This document shows, in pieces, positions 1 through 8,055 of a DNA stretch of 64,000 nt. Source of the DNA: JBBDIJ01 sp040880485 (GTDB taxonomy: Bacteria > Bacteroidota > Rhodothermia > Balneolales > Balneolaceae); contig JBBDIJ010000008.1 in assembly GCA_040880485.1 (NCBI GenBank), forward strand, positions 1 through 64,000, given 5' to 3'. The position numbers were made by a program, and so were the translations under genes. A model generated the notes under the pieces. That model searched no databases. It was not told where the DNA came from and saw nothing but the letters and a program-made list of their open reading frames with translations. Each line of letters opens with the position of its first letter. Positions within the stretch are counted from its first letter, which is position 1.

Positions 1-87
1 AACGGGTATCTCTACATGCATAAAACGGATGAGGAATTGGGAGTCCAGTCCGTTGAAAAGTACCGAATCGAACTGGAAGAAAGATAA
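1..87 (+). CDS. C-terminal end of an unidentified protein (possible beta-propeller)
   Basis: An open frame enters from the left edge and ends at the TAA at 85-87, giving only 28 residues (ending RIELEER). That is too short to identify. The next gene on the same strand is a 6-bladed beta-propeller lipoprotein, and such genes often occur in tandem, so a paralogue is possible; this is inference only. Confidence 0.4.
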   Translation, partial: NGYLYMHKTDEELGVQSVEKYRIELEER

Positions 88-166
88 CACACTCGCTAAT
101 TTTGCAGTTTCATATACTCTTTTCAGGTTTCAATGGCAGGATCTCCTTTAAACTGGCAGCCTAACC

Positions 167-188
167 AATTCTGTTTTTACACAGAATT
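167..188. other. perfect 8-bp inverted repeat between two genes
   Basis: AATTCTGT (167-174) and ACAGAATT (181-188) are exact complements around a TTTTAC loop. The repeat lies 80 bases after the upstream stop and about 100 before the next start. No T tract follows, so it is at best a weak terminator. It could also be an operator or a processed mRNA end. Confidence 0.35.
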
Positions 189-287
189 TGGGACTTGACC
201 GCTAGTAGTTCCGCAACGTATATATAAACTGGTCAATTCTTGTTTAGTAACTCAAATATCCTGTTTCACTGGAATGACTGTTCCGCA

Positions 288-1393
288 ATGGTGACACTGG
301 CGCCACTGTTCCTCCTGGCCATTTCGGCCTGTACTACTGAAGTTAACAGTATACCTCCAACCGGCAACGCTTCTCTCGATGTGCGGTTAGCAGCCGCACC
401 GGTCTCGGTCATTTCCCTTCACGAAATAAAACCAGATACCGTGTTCCTCGCGGATCATGGCATTTTGGGAAGAGAGAAGGTACCTGCACTTGACCAATTC
501 ACGATACCGGGCAGAATGAGAGATGTGCTCAATATGGGAAGGCAATTGTTCATACTCGATGGCCAACAGGACCGGGTTTGGGTGATGAGTTCATATGGTG
601 TCTGGACCGATTATCATGGCCAGAGCGGTCGGGGGCCTGGAGACCTAAGCTCTCCGGAAAAAATATATCAGAATTCCAGCTACCTGTTCATTGAAGAGTT
701 TGGCAACGGACGATTGCAGATCTTTGATCATGCCTTTCAACCGCTTCATAGTATCGAACTCCAGTCCTCTATTACGATGAACAACGTCGCTGTCAACGAC
801 TCCTTGGTCTTTCTCCCCCTAATGAATGATCCGGACGGACTTATTCAAATCCGAAGTGCTCATCCTCCATTTATCGTGCTAGATTCGTTTTGGCCCCACA
901 TTATTCCTGCGGGTATGATGCCCGGATTGTACAACTGGTATCACATAGATACGAATGATCGTAACGACATCGCTATAGTCCATTTGGCCTGCCCTATATT
1001 TTTCTGCTGGATGCAAATCAACGTCAGATCCATACCATCTATCTTGACTTTCCGGAAGAGGCACGTCCTGATAACCCGGATGTAAAGCCGGATCGTGCAC
1101 CGCCACCTCCGGAAGGTATCGGCGTATCTGGTCTATTGGGAAATGTTTATCTGAATTCAGACCGTTCTATTGATGTTTTCCGGGGGCGGACACTCATCCG
1201 TCTTGTATATGACGAATATGCTGGGCACTATCGCTTGCAAGATATATATGAATTCAGCCTGGGAGAATTTCGCATTCGTGAAGACACACCGAATGATGTA
1301 ATGATGACAGGCGTACATTATGACCGAGAGGGAAAGTCGGTCTATATTGTGTCCGGCTTTCAAACTTCAGTTTTCCGGTTTTCACTTCCCTGA
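288..1393 (+). pseudogene. frameshifted 6-bladed beta-propeller lipoprotein
   Basis: The first part reads from ATG 288 (an in-frame TTG at 240 is an alternative start) as a lipoprotein: MVTLAPLFLLAISAC fits a signal peptide with lipobox I-S-A-C. Propeller-like strands follow (LFILDGQQDRVWVMSSYG, FGNGRLQIFDHAFQPLHSI). Near 985-989 the homologous reading moves to another frame: LPYIFLLDANQRQIHTIYLD continues without a stop through NVYLNSDRSIDVF to SVYIVSGF and the TGA at 1391-1393. Restoring one base there would give a protein of about 370 residues, normal for periplasmic 6-bladed propeller proteins of Bacteroidota-type genomes. The function of that family is poorly known. The break may be a real mutation or an assembly error; the downstream frame looks intact, so the event is recent or artefactual. 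Confidence 0.6.
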
Positions 1394-1527
1394 GCCAGGA
1401 CATCGGATCGAGACGATAAGACCACTCTATCTTATTGCCAATGGTCGACCAACTAAGAGGATCTTGAAAAAATTGTCGGGGATTTGTCTTTGATTATGGC
1501 TAGCGAACAGGTGCAAACCGAACGATC

Positions 1528-1749
1528 TTGAACGTCTCAAGCCTCCAAGCGCAGAGGAAAGAGCTCAAACTAATACCTGATGAAAACGGGAAAGTTGCAA
1601 TTCGAGGGCCTTACTGGACGATAGAAAATGATCATCCAAATATAGCTCCCCGTCTCGTAGTTTTTACTGATTTAATGGTCACCGGTGATCCGATAAATAA
1701 CAAAATAGCTGAAGAAATCTATGCGGAAACCCATACAGATAAAGCTTGA
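1528..1749 (+). pseudogene. remnant of an AbiEi-like antitoxin, C-terminal end only
   Basis: The frame follows an in-frame TAG at 1501-1503 and codes for about 73 residues with no good start. The text ELKLIPDENGKVAI, then APRLVVFTDLMVTGDP and IAEEIYAE, resembles from memory the C-terminal tail of AbiEi-type transcriptional-repressor antitoxins (LVPDENG, then APPLLVYADLxxTGDxR, then AxxIY). The N-terminal winged-helix part is missing. Its end overlaps the partner remnant starting at ATG 1721, as in the intact bicistronic systems. Identification is from pattern memory only. Confidence 0.42.
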
Positions 1750-1874
1750 AGATTTACGGCAAGACCAGCTTAAAGAACCGCTTCAAGTTGTAGAAAAAGT
1801 ATTCATCCAATATGACCTTAGACAAAATTGAAGAGTGGCTTCATTTGATAAAAGAGGAAATAGAGAAAAAGTAG
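1721..1874 (+). pseudogene. internally deleted nucleotidyltransferase-toxin remnant (AbiEii-like partner)
   Basis: ATG 1721 opens a short frame (MRKPIQIKLEDLRQDQLKEP, then VVEKVFIQYDL) that stops after 34 residues. The text looks like the first helix of a MNT/AbiEii-type nucleotidyltransferase, whose next segment would be the YLIGA...RD motif. Instead a different frame from 1812 reads LDKIEEWLHLIKEEIEKK and a stop at 1872-1874, which looks like the C-terminal helix of such a protein. The whole catalytic middle is therefore gone. The remnant overlaps the preceding antitoxin tail by 29 bases. Confidence 0.38.
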
Positions 1875-1928
1875 TTGAAGACACATCCATTAACTAAAAG
1901 ATGTTCACTTTTTATGCGTGTTCACGAA

Positions 1929-2294
1929 TCAGGAGCTTCGTGGCTCGCTGTTCAGCTCCGGTTCAGGGTTCGCGGTCTGGTCGATGAGCCACTGCAGATA
2001 CTCTTTATTCCCCTCCTGTTCGGTCACCGTCAGTGTAACGATGCACGGACAGTCGTAGCTGTGCAGCTCCTTCACCCTTCGGGTCAATCTGGCCAGATGG
2101 CGCTGCTCTGTTTTTGCAATCAAAACACACTCCTGGTCCGTTATCACCTTGTCATCCCAGCGATAGATCGACTCCATACCGTCCAGTATATTGACGCATG
2201 CGGCGAATTTATCCTCGACAAGAATCTGCCCGATTCTGCGAGCTTCTTCCCGCCCGCTGGTAGTGATGTACACAAAGCGGAGGTTCTTGAACAT
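1929..2294 (-). CDS. cutA: CutA1-family divalent-cation tolerance protein
   Basis: This is a small cytosolic trimeric protein of about 121 residues, the usual CutA1 length being 105-120. The family core is visible: FVYITTSGREEARRIGQILV, KFAACVNI, then ESIYRWDDKV and ECVLIAKTEQRHL, with the late CPCIVTLTVTEGNKEYLQWL-like ending. ATG 2294 is preferred over the in-frame TTG at 2333 because family members begin right before the first strand (MFKNLRFVYIT). CutA1 has been linked to copper tolerance, but its biochemical role is unsettled. The gene stands alone, facing the pseudogene remnants on one side and transcribed away from tRNA-Leu. Confidence 0.9.
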   Translation of the reverse strand: MFKNLRFVYITTSGREEARRIGQILVEDKFAACVNILDGMESIYRWDDKVITDQECVLIAKTEQRHLARLTRRVKELHSYDCPCIVTLTVTEQEGNKEYLQWLIDQTANPEPELNSEPRSS

Positions 2295-2442
2295 GTCATC
2301 CGATCTATAAGTTAGAAGGGGTTTAATTCGCAAAGATTGCAGTTTGTGTGCTGCTTTGCAACAGCTGCAGTAAAGAGACCGATGCAGTTGAAAGAAGGGG
2401 CATTAAATCGTAACTTAAAAGGCTATGGATAGATGAGAATAT

Positions 2443-2525
2443 GCGAGAGTGGCGGAATTGGTAGACGCGCCAGATTTAGGATCTGGTACCTTTACGGTGT
2501 GGGGGTTCGAGTCCCCCCTCTCGTA
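2443..2525 (+). tRNA. tRNA-Leu (anticodon TAG)
   Basis: It folds as a class II tRNA. Acceptor GCGAGAG (2443-2449) pairs with CTCTCGT (2518-2524, with a terminal G-U), followed by A73. The anticodon stem CCAGA/TCTGG holds loop TTTAGGA with anticodon TAG. The long variable arm is typical of Leu, and the T arm GGGGG-TTCGAGT-CCCCC is perfect. The next bases are CTG, so CCA is not encoded and must be added enzymatically. The gene separates the pseudogene region from tig; tRNA genes are common integration points. Confidence 0.97.
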
Positions 2526-2597
2526 CTGCAATTCAGGCATCTGTCGGAGAGGAGATAAACCGGTGAACATCAACATTACGACTACTGACTACAGAAT

Positions 2598-3902
2598 ATG
2601 AAAGAGAACAACAGAGCGGAGATCTCACTTCAAGAGTTGACCGACGTCGACAAAGAGGTAAAAATAAAAGCGACTCGTGAAGAGCTGGAACCGCAGTTTC
2701 AGGCAGCGTTTAAAAAATACAGAAGTCAGATTCAGATGCCAGGATTCCGGCCCGGTAAGGTTCCCCTCTCTATCGTGAAGAAGCGTTTTGGAAGTGAGAT
2801 CGAGATGGAGGAGATCAATAAGTTTGTCCAGGAGGTGTTTGAGAAAGAGGTGGTTCCCGAGCACGACCCTGTGGGCGGATCCGAGATGACCGACCTGCAG
2901 TGGGAGTCGGATCTGCTCGAGGTCACTTTTAAAATAGGTGTCCGTCCGGTTTTTGAGCTTGCGGATCTCTCCTCGGTAGAGGTAGAAAAGATGGTGCACG
3001 ATGTGACTGACGACGAGGTCGAAGAGGAGCTTCGCCGAATCCTGGAAAAAGAGGGAAATTTCGAAGATGTAGATGAGATGGTTACCGGTGAGCATCGGGT
3101 CGTTGTCGATGTTGTGTCTCTGAATGAGGATGGGGAGCCGATCGAGGGGGAGAGCGATACGAACCAGACACTGGATTTGAAGGACGAGGGTTCTGCAGAT
3201 TTTTTGAAGGCACTGGAAGGAAAGAGTGCCGGAGATACGGTCGAGATGGAATTGGGAGAGGGCGAGGAGAAAGATCGATTTCGCCTGACGCTCAAAAAGG
3301 TTCAAAAAGCTCATGAAGCGAAACTGACCGATGAGTTTGCCCAAAAGCAGTCGAATGAAGAGGCCAGAAACAGTGATGAATTTAAAAGCTGGTTGCGGAG
3401 CCGAATACAGAACTACTACGACCAGACAAGCAGTGATCTCTTCCGTCAGGATGTGATCTCTTCACTTGTGGAGGCGCATGACTTTTCGATTCCCGAAGTG
3501 TTTGCCGAACAGATTTTAAATAACTATGCCGAGCAGCTTGGCCAGCAGGCAGGTGGCCAACTCCCTCCGGATTTCGACATGGAGGGGTATAAGGAGCGTA
3601 TGAAGGATCAGGCACAGAGCGAAGGGAAGTGGTACTTCATCAACCTGAAGCTCCAGGAGCATTTTGACGACATAGAGATCACGCCTGATGATATCGATGC
3701 CTATATCTCTGGAGAAGCAGCCAAATATGGTGCAACAGTAGATCAGATGAAGGGCTATTTTGCGCAGAATCCGTCTCAACTTGAAAACCTGCGAACGAAT
3801 ATTCGTGAAAACAAGGTTTTTGAAAAGTTGGAAGATGCTGTTAACATCAAAGAGCTCTCTAAAGAGGAGTTCCGCAAAAAGCGGGACGAAGAGCAGAAGT
3901 AG
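2598..3902 (+). CDS. tig: trigger factor, ribosome-bound peptidyl-prolyl isomerase chaperone
   Basis: At 434 residues this is full length for trigger factor. The ribosome-binding signature GFRPGKVP is at residues 49-56, in the N-terminal domain (about 1-150). The FKBP-like PPIase domain follows at about 155-245 (GEHRVVVDVVSL, then KALEGKSAGDTVEME). The helical C-terminal chaperone arms fill the rest and end in a very charged tail. It acts on nascent chains at the ribosome exit tunnel. clpP begins 35 bases downstream and clpX 51 bases after that, so tig-clpP-clpX forms the widely conserved proteostasis operon. No strong ribosome site is visible before ATG 2598. Confidence 0.96.
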   Translation: MKENNRAEISLQELTDVDKEVKIKATREELEPQFQAAFKKYRSQIQMPGFRPGKVPLSIVKKRFGSEIEMEEINKFVQEVFEKEVVPEHDPVGGSEMTDLQWESDLLEVTFKIGVRPVFELADLSSVEVEKMVHDVTDDEVEEELRRILEKEGNFEDVDEMVTGEHRVVVDVVSLNEDGEPIEGESDTNQTLDLKDEGSADFLKALEGKSAGDTVEMELGEGEEKDRFRLTLKKVQKAHEAKLTDEFAQKQSNEEARNSDEFKSWLRSRIQNYYDQTSSDLFRQDVISSLVEAHDFSIPEVFAEQILNNYAEQLGQQAGGQLPPDFDMEGYKERMKDQAQSEGKWYFINLKLQEHFDDIEITPDDIDAYISGEAAKYGATVDQMKGYFAQNPSQLENLRTNIRENKVFEKLEDAVNIKELSKEEFRKKRDEEQK

Positions 3903-3937
3903 AGCGATTAACGATCGAACAATCCGGCAAGAGCCCC

Positions 3938-4597
3938 ATGACAAACAGACAGCCACTTTACGAATTTCCAGCATTGAGTGATGAAAACCGGACGACGAGC
4001 CAGCTGATTCCGATGGTGGTCGAACAGACCTCTCGCGGAGAGCGCGCTTACGATATCTATTCCCGTCTTCTGAAAGATCGTATCATCTTTCTGGGAACAC
4101 CGGTCAATGATGCTGTTGCCAGCTCCATAGTGGCTCAGATGCTGTTTCTGGAGTCAGAGGATCCGGAGAAGGATATCAACCTCTACATCAACAGCCCTGG
4201 CGGTGTGGTTTCCGCAGGCCTGGCGATCTACGACACAATGCAGTATGTCCGTTGTAAAGTATCTACAACCTGTGTGGGAATGGCGGCATCGATGGGCGCC
4301 GTTCTCCTCACTGCCGGCACAAAAGGGAAGCGTAACATTCTTCCGAATGCCAGAGTGATGATTCACCAGCCACTTGGCGGTGTACAGGGCCAGGCCAGTG
4401 ATATCGAGATCGAAGCAAAGGAGATTATTCGAATCAAGAGTCTGCTGACGGATCTTCTGGCAAAGCACTCCGGAAAAAAATCTGACGAAATTGTAATAGA
4501 CTCCGACCGGAACAAATGGATGAGTGCCGCGGAGGCACTGGATTACGGTTTGGTAGATCGGGTGATGGAGAGAAATGAGAAGAAGGGTTCCTCCTGA
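3938..4597 (+). CDS. clpP: ClpP serine protease subunit with Asn at the triad acid position
   Basis: This is the 219-residue peptidase subunit of the cytosolic Clp proteasome-like complex; it forms tetradecameric chambers fed by ClpX. Family landmarks are SLYINSPGG-like INLYINSPGG, the nucleophile in GMAASMG (Ser118) and MIHQPLGG (His143). Aligning without gaps against the usual DTDRDNF...SAEEA segment puts Asn192 (DSDRNKWMSAAEA, residues 188-200) where the catalytic Asp normally sits. The short N-terminal extension before LIPMVVEQT may be a propeptide. It lies between tig and clpX, so it is most likely the main housekeeping ClpP. The Asn raises the question of whether activity depends on neighbouring Asp190 or a second ClpP. 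Confidence 0.96.
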   Translation: MTNRQPLYEFPALSDENRTTSQLIPMVVEQTSRGERAYDIYSRLLKDRIIFLGTPVNDAVASSIVAQMLFLESEDPEKDINLYINSPGGVVSAGLAIYDTMQYVRCKVSTTCVGMAASMGAVLLTAGTKGKRNILPNARVMIHQPLGGVQGQASDIEIEAKEIIRIKSLLTDLLAKHSGKKSDEIVIDSDRNKWMSAAEALDYGLVDRVMERNEKKGSS

Positions 4598-4648
4598 AAA
4601 TCAGAGGTACCTGATGGTTGAGAATGGTAAATCGTACAGGCCGTAGAG

Positions 4649-5902
4649 ATGAGTAAACAGAAGAAAAACGATTTGGTCCACTGCTCTTTTTGCAGTCGGG
4701 CAAGCAATGAAGTCAACAGCATGGTTGCCGGTCCGGAGGTATACATCTGTGACCGCTGTGTAGAGGATGCTGCCAGCATCATTGAGAGTGATCTCGCATC
4801 TCTGGCCCGCCGTCGCGAGAAGCAGTATGAAACCCGTCTGAAGCCGGTCGAGATCAAGGGAAAGCTGGATGAGTATGTGATTGGCCAGGAGTCGGCCAAA
4901 AAGACTCTCTCTGTTGCCGTCTATAACCACTACAAACGAATTGCCACCGGTGGGGACGAGCAGTATGAAGATACAGAGATTGAAAAGAGCAATATCATTC
5001 TTCTGGGCCCTACAGGCAGCGGAAAGACGCTCCTGGCTCGTACACTTGCAAATATTATAGACGTCCCCTTTACCATTGCCGATGCTACCGTGTTAACGGA
5101 AGCGGGCTATGTGGGCGAGGATGTGGAGAGTATTCTCAGTAATCTGCTCCAGTCGGCTGATTACGATGTAGAGAGAGCTAAAAAAGGGATCGTCTATATC
5201 GATGAGGTAGACAAGGTGGCTCGTAAGAGCGATAATCCCTCTATCACCCGTGATGTTTCGGGAGAAGGGGTTCAGCAGGCTCTTCTTAAAATTCTGGAGG
5301 GCACGGTTGCCAACATTCCACCCAAGGGGGGGAGAAAGCATCCGGAGCAGAGTTTCATTCAGCTGGATACCAGACAGATTCTGTTTATCTGCGGTGGTGC
5401 ATTTAACGGCCTCGAAGAGATCATTTCCCGGCGGCTCTCGACCAGCTCAATGGGTTTTCACTCGACCGAACAGTCCAAATTCGACAAATCTGATCCCGAC
5501 ATCTTTACGTTCGTGGAAGCAGAGGATCTGCAGAAGTTTGGCCTTATCCCTGAGCTGATTGGAAGACTTCCGGTTATTAGTGGCCTTCAGGAGCTTACCG
5601 ACCATGCGATGATGGAGATCCTTGTGAAGCCAAAGAACGCTATTATTCGTCAATACAAGAAGCTCTTTAGTATGGAAGATGTAGAGCTGGAGTTTGAAGA
5701 GGAGGCGCTTCAGGCAGTGGTACAGAAAGCGAAACAGCGAAAAACCGGGGCACGGGGCCTTCGCTCCATTCTGGAGGATGCGATGCTCGACATCATGTTC
5801 ACTCTCCCCTCCATGAAGGGAATCGAGCGCTGTGTTGTGACCAAAGAGACGATCGAAAAAACCGCTCCTCCCGTATACGAGAAGCAGAAAGCGTCGGCCT
5901 GA
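4649..5902 (+). CDS. clpX: ClpX AAA+ unfoldase, ATPase partner of ClpP
   Basis: At 417 residues this is full length. The N-terminal C4 zinc domain has Cys12-x2-Cys15 and Cys34-x2-Cys37. Walker A GPTGSGKT is at residues 120-127, Walker B is IVYIDEVDK, and the sensor and arginine-finger regions (RQILFICGGAF, IGRLPVI) are in order. The IGF-type ClpP-docking loop is represented by LQKFGLIPE-adjacent sequence, though I did not verify that motif. It unfolds tagged substrates and feeds them to ClpP. It is the last gene of the tig-clpP-clpX run. Confidence 0.97.
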   Translation: MSKQKKNDLVHCSFCSRASNEVNSMVAGPEVYICDRCVEDAASIIESDLASLARRREKQYETRLKPVEIKGKLDEYVIGQESAKKTLSVAVYNHYKRIATGGDEQYEDTEIEKSNIILLGPTGSGKTLLARTLANIIDVPFTIADATVLTEAGYVGEDVESILSNLLQSADYDVERAKKGIVYIDEVDKVARKSDNPSITRDVSGEGVQQALLKILEGTVANIPPKGGRKHPEQSFIQLDTRQILFICGGAFNGLEEIISRRLSTSSMGFHSTEQSKFDKSDPDIFTFVEAEDLQKFGLIPELIGRLPVISGLQELTDHAMMEILVKPKNAIIRQYKKLFSMEDVELEFEEEALQAVVQKAKQRKTGARGLRSILEDAMLDIMFTLPSMKGIERCVVTKETIEKTAPPVYEKQKASA

Positions 5903-5922
5903 ACCGGCATTCGACCGGCCCG

Positions 5923-5944
5923 GTAGCCCGCTTCGCTATTTTTT
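5923..5944 (+). terminator. possible intrinsic terminator after clpX
   Basis: A short stem GTAGC/GCTAT (5923-5927 with 5935-5939, one G-T pair) has a 7-base loop and runs into six Ts (5939-5944). It lies about 20 bases after the clpX stop, and another palindromic stretch (CCGG...CCGG) sits just before it. The stem is short, so support is modest. Confidence 0.38.
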
Positions 5945-5987
5945 CGGATATTTTCCTGAATATCGATCCGATTAAAGCGAGGTCTCC

Positions 5988-7268
5988 ATGCAACTCTATC
6001 TCCCCTCCCGCCGCATTAAGGTGGTACTCATCACCCTTCTCATTATTCTGGGTGCTGGTTCCTATCTCTATAACCGTTTTCTCATCTCACTGATCCAGCA
6101 GCAGGAGAGTCTGTCTGTGGAGTTGTGGGCCAAAGCGGTCGAATTCTCAAGCCAGCCAATTCATGATCAGGTGAGCAGCGACCTGACCGAGTCTGCCCGT
6201 TTGCTCTCCGAAATTCCTGAAGTGCCGCAGATGATCATCAGGCGCATTCAAAGTGCCGAGTCGGCCAAATCTTCATTCGATTTTGTGCGTAGTGAGCTTA
6301 TTGCCGAGCAGCGGTTTCGGATTCCTCAGATTGTGGTGAACGAAGAGGGAGAGGTGATCACCTACAACCATATCGATGCCGACAGGATCTCACCCGGACT
6401 TATTGAACAGTTCGCATCCATCAGGGACCCGATCTCCATTACGATTGGCCAGGGGGCAACGGAGCAGACACAGTATGTCTATTTCGGAGAGAGCGAAACA
6501 GTACAGTACCTTCGATATTTCCCCTACTTTCAGTTTGCCTTGCTCGTGCTTTTGCTGGGAGTAGGCTATACCACCTACCGTAGCATTATCCGCTCTGAAC
6601 AGTCCAATCTCTGGGTGGGAATGGCCAAAGAGGCGGCCCATCAGCTTGGAACACCGATCAGCAGCCTCTACGGGTGGCTGGAACTTCTGAGGGAGCGAAG
6701 TTCCGACGAGGGCGCTACCAAAGAGCTGGTGGGAGAGATCGAAAACGACATTGCCCGCCTGAAAGGGGTAGCTGAGAGGTTCAACAAGATTGGTTCAACC
6801 CCTGAATTGAACCCTCTGCCTATTGCCCCGATCATAGATCAGGTGATGGAGTATATGTACAGGCGTCTCCCAAAACTGGAACGGCAGGTGGAAGTGGAGT
6901 GTGAGATCTCCGAAAATGCTAACGTGGAGATCAATGCGGAGCTGTTTCAGTGGGCGGTGGAAAATGTAATTAAAAATGCGATGGATGCTATTCGTGACAG
7001 TCCCAGCCCGCCAAAGGTCTCTGTCCGGGTGCACAGGTCAGAGGGGGATCTGCATATAGATATCTCTGATTCAGGGTCGGGTATCGATCACAAACATCTG
7101 AACGATATCTTTAAACCGGGATTCAGCACCAAAATGAGGGGTTGGGGGCTGGGCCTCAGTCTCGCCCGGCGGATTGTTGAGGAGTATCACGACGGGTCCA
7201 TCTCTGTGCTTCGATCCGGGCCGGCGGTGGGCACAACGATACGGATTACGCTGAGGTGTGTGGCTTGA
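5988..7268 (+). CDS. membrane sensor histidine kinase without an adjacent response regulator
   Basis: This is a 426-residue kinase with two membrane helices (about residues 10-28 and 181-198) bracketing a periplasmic sensor of about 150 residues. The H-box is EAAHQLGTPISSLYGW with phospho-acceptor His218. The HATPase domain follows, with N-box ENVIKNAMDAI, G1 DSGSGID and G2 GWGLGLSLARR. EAAHQLGTP is characteristic of a kinase group common in Bacteroidota. A GAGG lies a few bases before ATG 5988. The next gene is a convergent ECF sigma factor only 9 bases away, so the kinase has no linked partner; what it senses cannot be read here. Confidence 0.9.
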   Translation: MQLYLPSRRIKVVLITLLIILGAGSYLYNRFLISLIQQQESLSVELWAKAVEFSSQPIHDQVSSDLTESARLLSEIPEVPQMIIRRIQSAESAKSSFDFVRSELIAEQRFRIPQIVVNEEGEVITYNHIDADRISPGLIEQFASIRDPISITIGQGATEQTQYVYFGESETVQYLRYFPYFQFALLVLLLGVGYTTYRSIIRSEQSNLWVGMAKEAAHQLGTPISSLYGWLELLRERSSDEGATKELVGEIENDIARLKGVAERFNKIGSTPELNPLPIAPIIDQVMEYMYRRLPKLERQVEVECEISENANVEINAELFQWAVENVIKNAMDAIRDSPSPPKVSVRVHRSEGDLHIDISDSGSGIDHKHLNDIFKPGFSTKMRGWGLGLSLARRIVEEYHDGSISVLRSGPAVGTTIRITLRCVA

Positions 7269-7277
7269 CTCCCGGAG

Positions 7278-7853
7278 TCAATCTTCTACAAACCCGCGTT
7301 TACGGGCATACTCCTCGAGCTGAACTTTCAGGAGGTTACGTCCACGGTGAAGCCTGGATCGGATGGTTCCGATGGGCACATCCAGCATATTGGCGATCTC
7401 TTCATAGGTGAACTCTTCGACATCGCAAAGTAGTACGACCGTTCGGAAATCTTCGGGAAGATCCTCAAGAGCATTTGTCAGGTCGTCGTCAATAAGCTGG
7501 CTGAACATCTTGTCCTCCAGATCGGAAGACTCTGTCCTTTCGGCCCGAATGGTTTCATAAAAGGTGGCTACTTCGTCGTAATCTACCTCCTGCGGTTTTT
7601 TCGACTTTCGTCTGTAGTTGTTTATGTAGGAGTTTTTCAGAATACGGAATAACCACGCTTTGGCGTTGGTCCCCTTCTCGTAACTGCTGAAAAAACGATA
7701 TGCTTTTACGATCGAATCCTGTACAAGGTCTTCAGCATCATTCGGTTCGGTAGTCAGACGCAGGGCAAAGTTATAAAGTGCGTCCAGATGAGGCAAAATC
7801 TCCTCATGGAAGTCCTGCTGCTTATGCACCTCTGTTCTTGTCAATTCTGACAT
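7278..7853 (-). CDS. ECF-family RNA polymerase sigma factor
   Basis: This is a 191-residue sigma-70 family protein with only regions 2 and 4. Region 2 shows LYNFALRLTTEPNDAEDLVQ and KAWLFRILKNSYINNYR. Region 4 shows FRTVVLLCDVEEFTYEEIA, then VPIGTIRSRLHRGR as the -35-binding helix-turn-helix. It resembles the SigW/RpoE-like group found in Balneolota and Rhodothermota. No anti-sigma gene is next to it, which is unusual for ECF factors but known in groups where control lies elsewhere. About 200 bases of AT-rich DNA separate its start from the LysM gene end and presumably hold its promoter. Confidence 0.93.
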   Translation of the reverse strand: MSELTRTEVHKQQDFHEEILPHLDALYNFALRLTTEPNDAEDLVQDSIVKAYRFFSSYEKGTNAKAWLFRILKNSYINNYRRKSKKPQEVDYDEVATFYETIRAERTESSDLEDKMFSQLIDDDLTNALEDLPEDFRTVVLLCDVEEFTYEEIANMLDVPIGTIRSRLHRGRNLLKVQLEEYARKRGFVED

Positions 7854-8018
7854 CTCTTTTGATCTCGATATCTATTATTCCCGCCTGGATCCGGCTCTCT
7901 GAATTCGGATCGGAGGTTTATCCAACGCTATATCAATCTAATGTCTGGCCTATTGAATGCCAATCAATACTTTTAATCCCTCTATTTAAATTTTTTGATA
8001 CCAGAATAAATATTGACG

Positions 8019-8047
8019 GAAGCGGTAATTCCTTATTTAACCGCTTC
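8019..8047 (-). terminator. hairpin just after the LysM gene
   Basis: GAAGCGGT (8019-8026) and ACCGCTTC (8040-8047) are perfect complements with a 13-base loop. The hairpin begins 8 bases past the LysM-gene stop on the minus strand. What follows in that direction is CGTCAATATTT, not a clean T tract, so it may terminate weakly or protect a 3' end. Confidence 0.38.
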
Positions 8048-8055
8048 TTGGTGGC

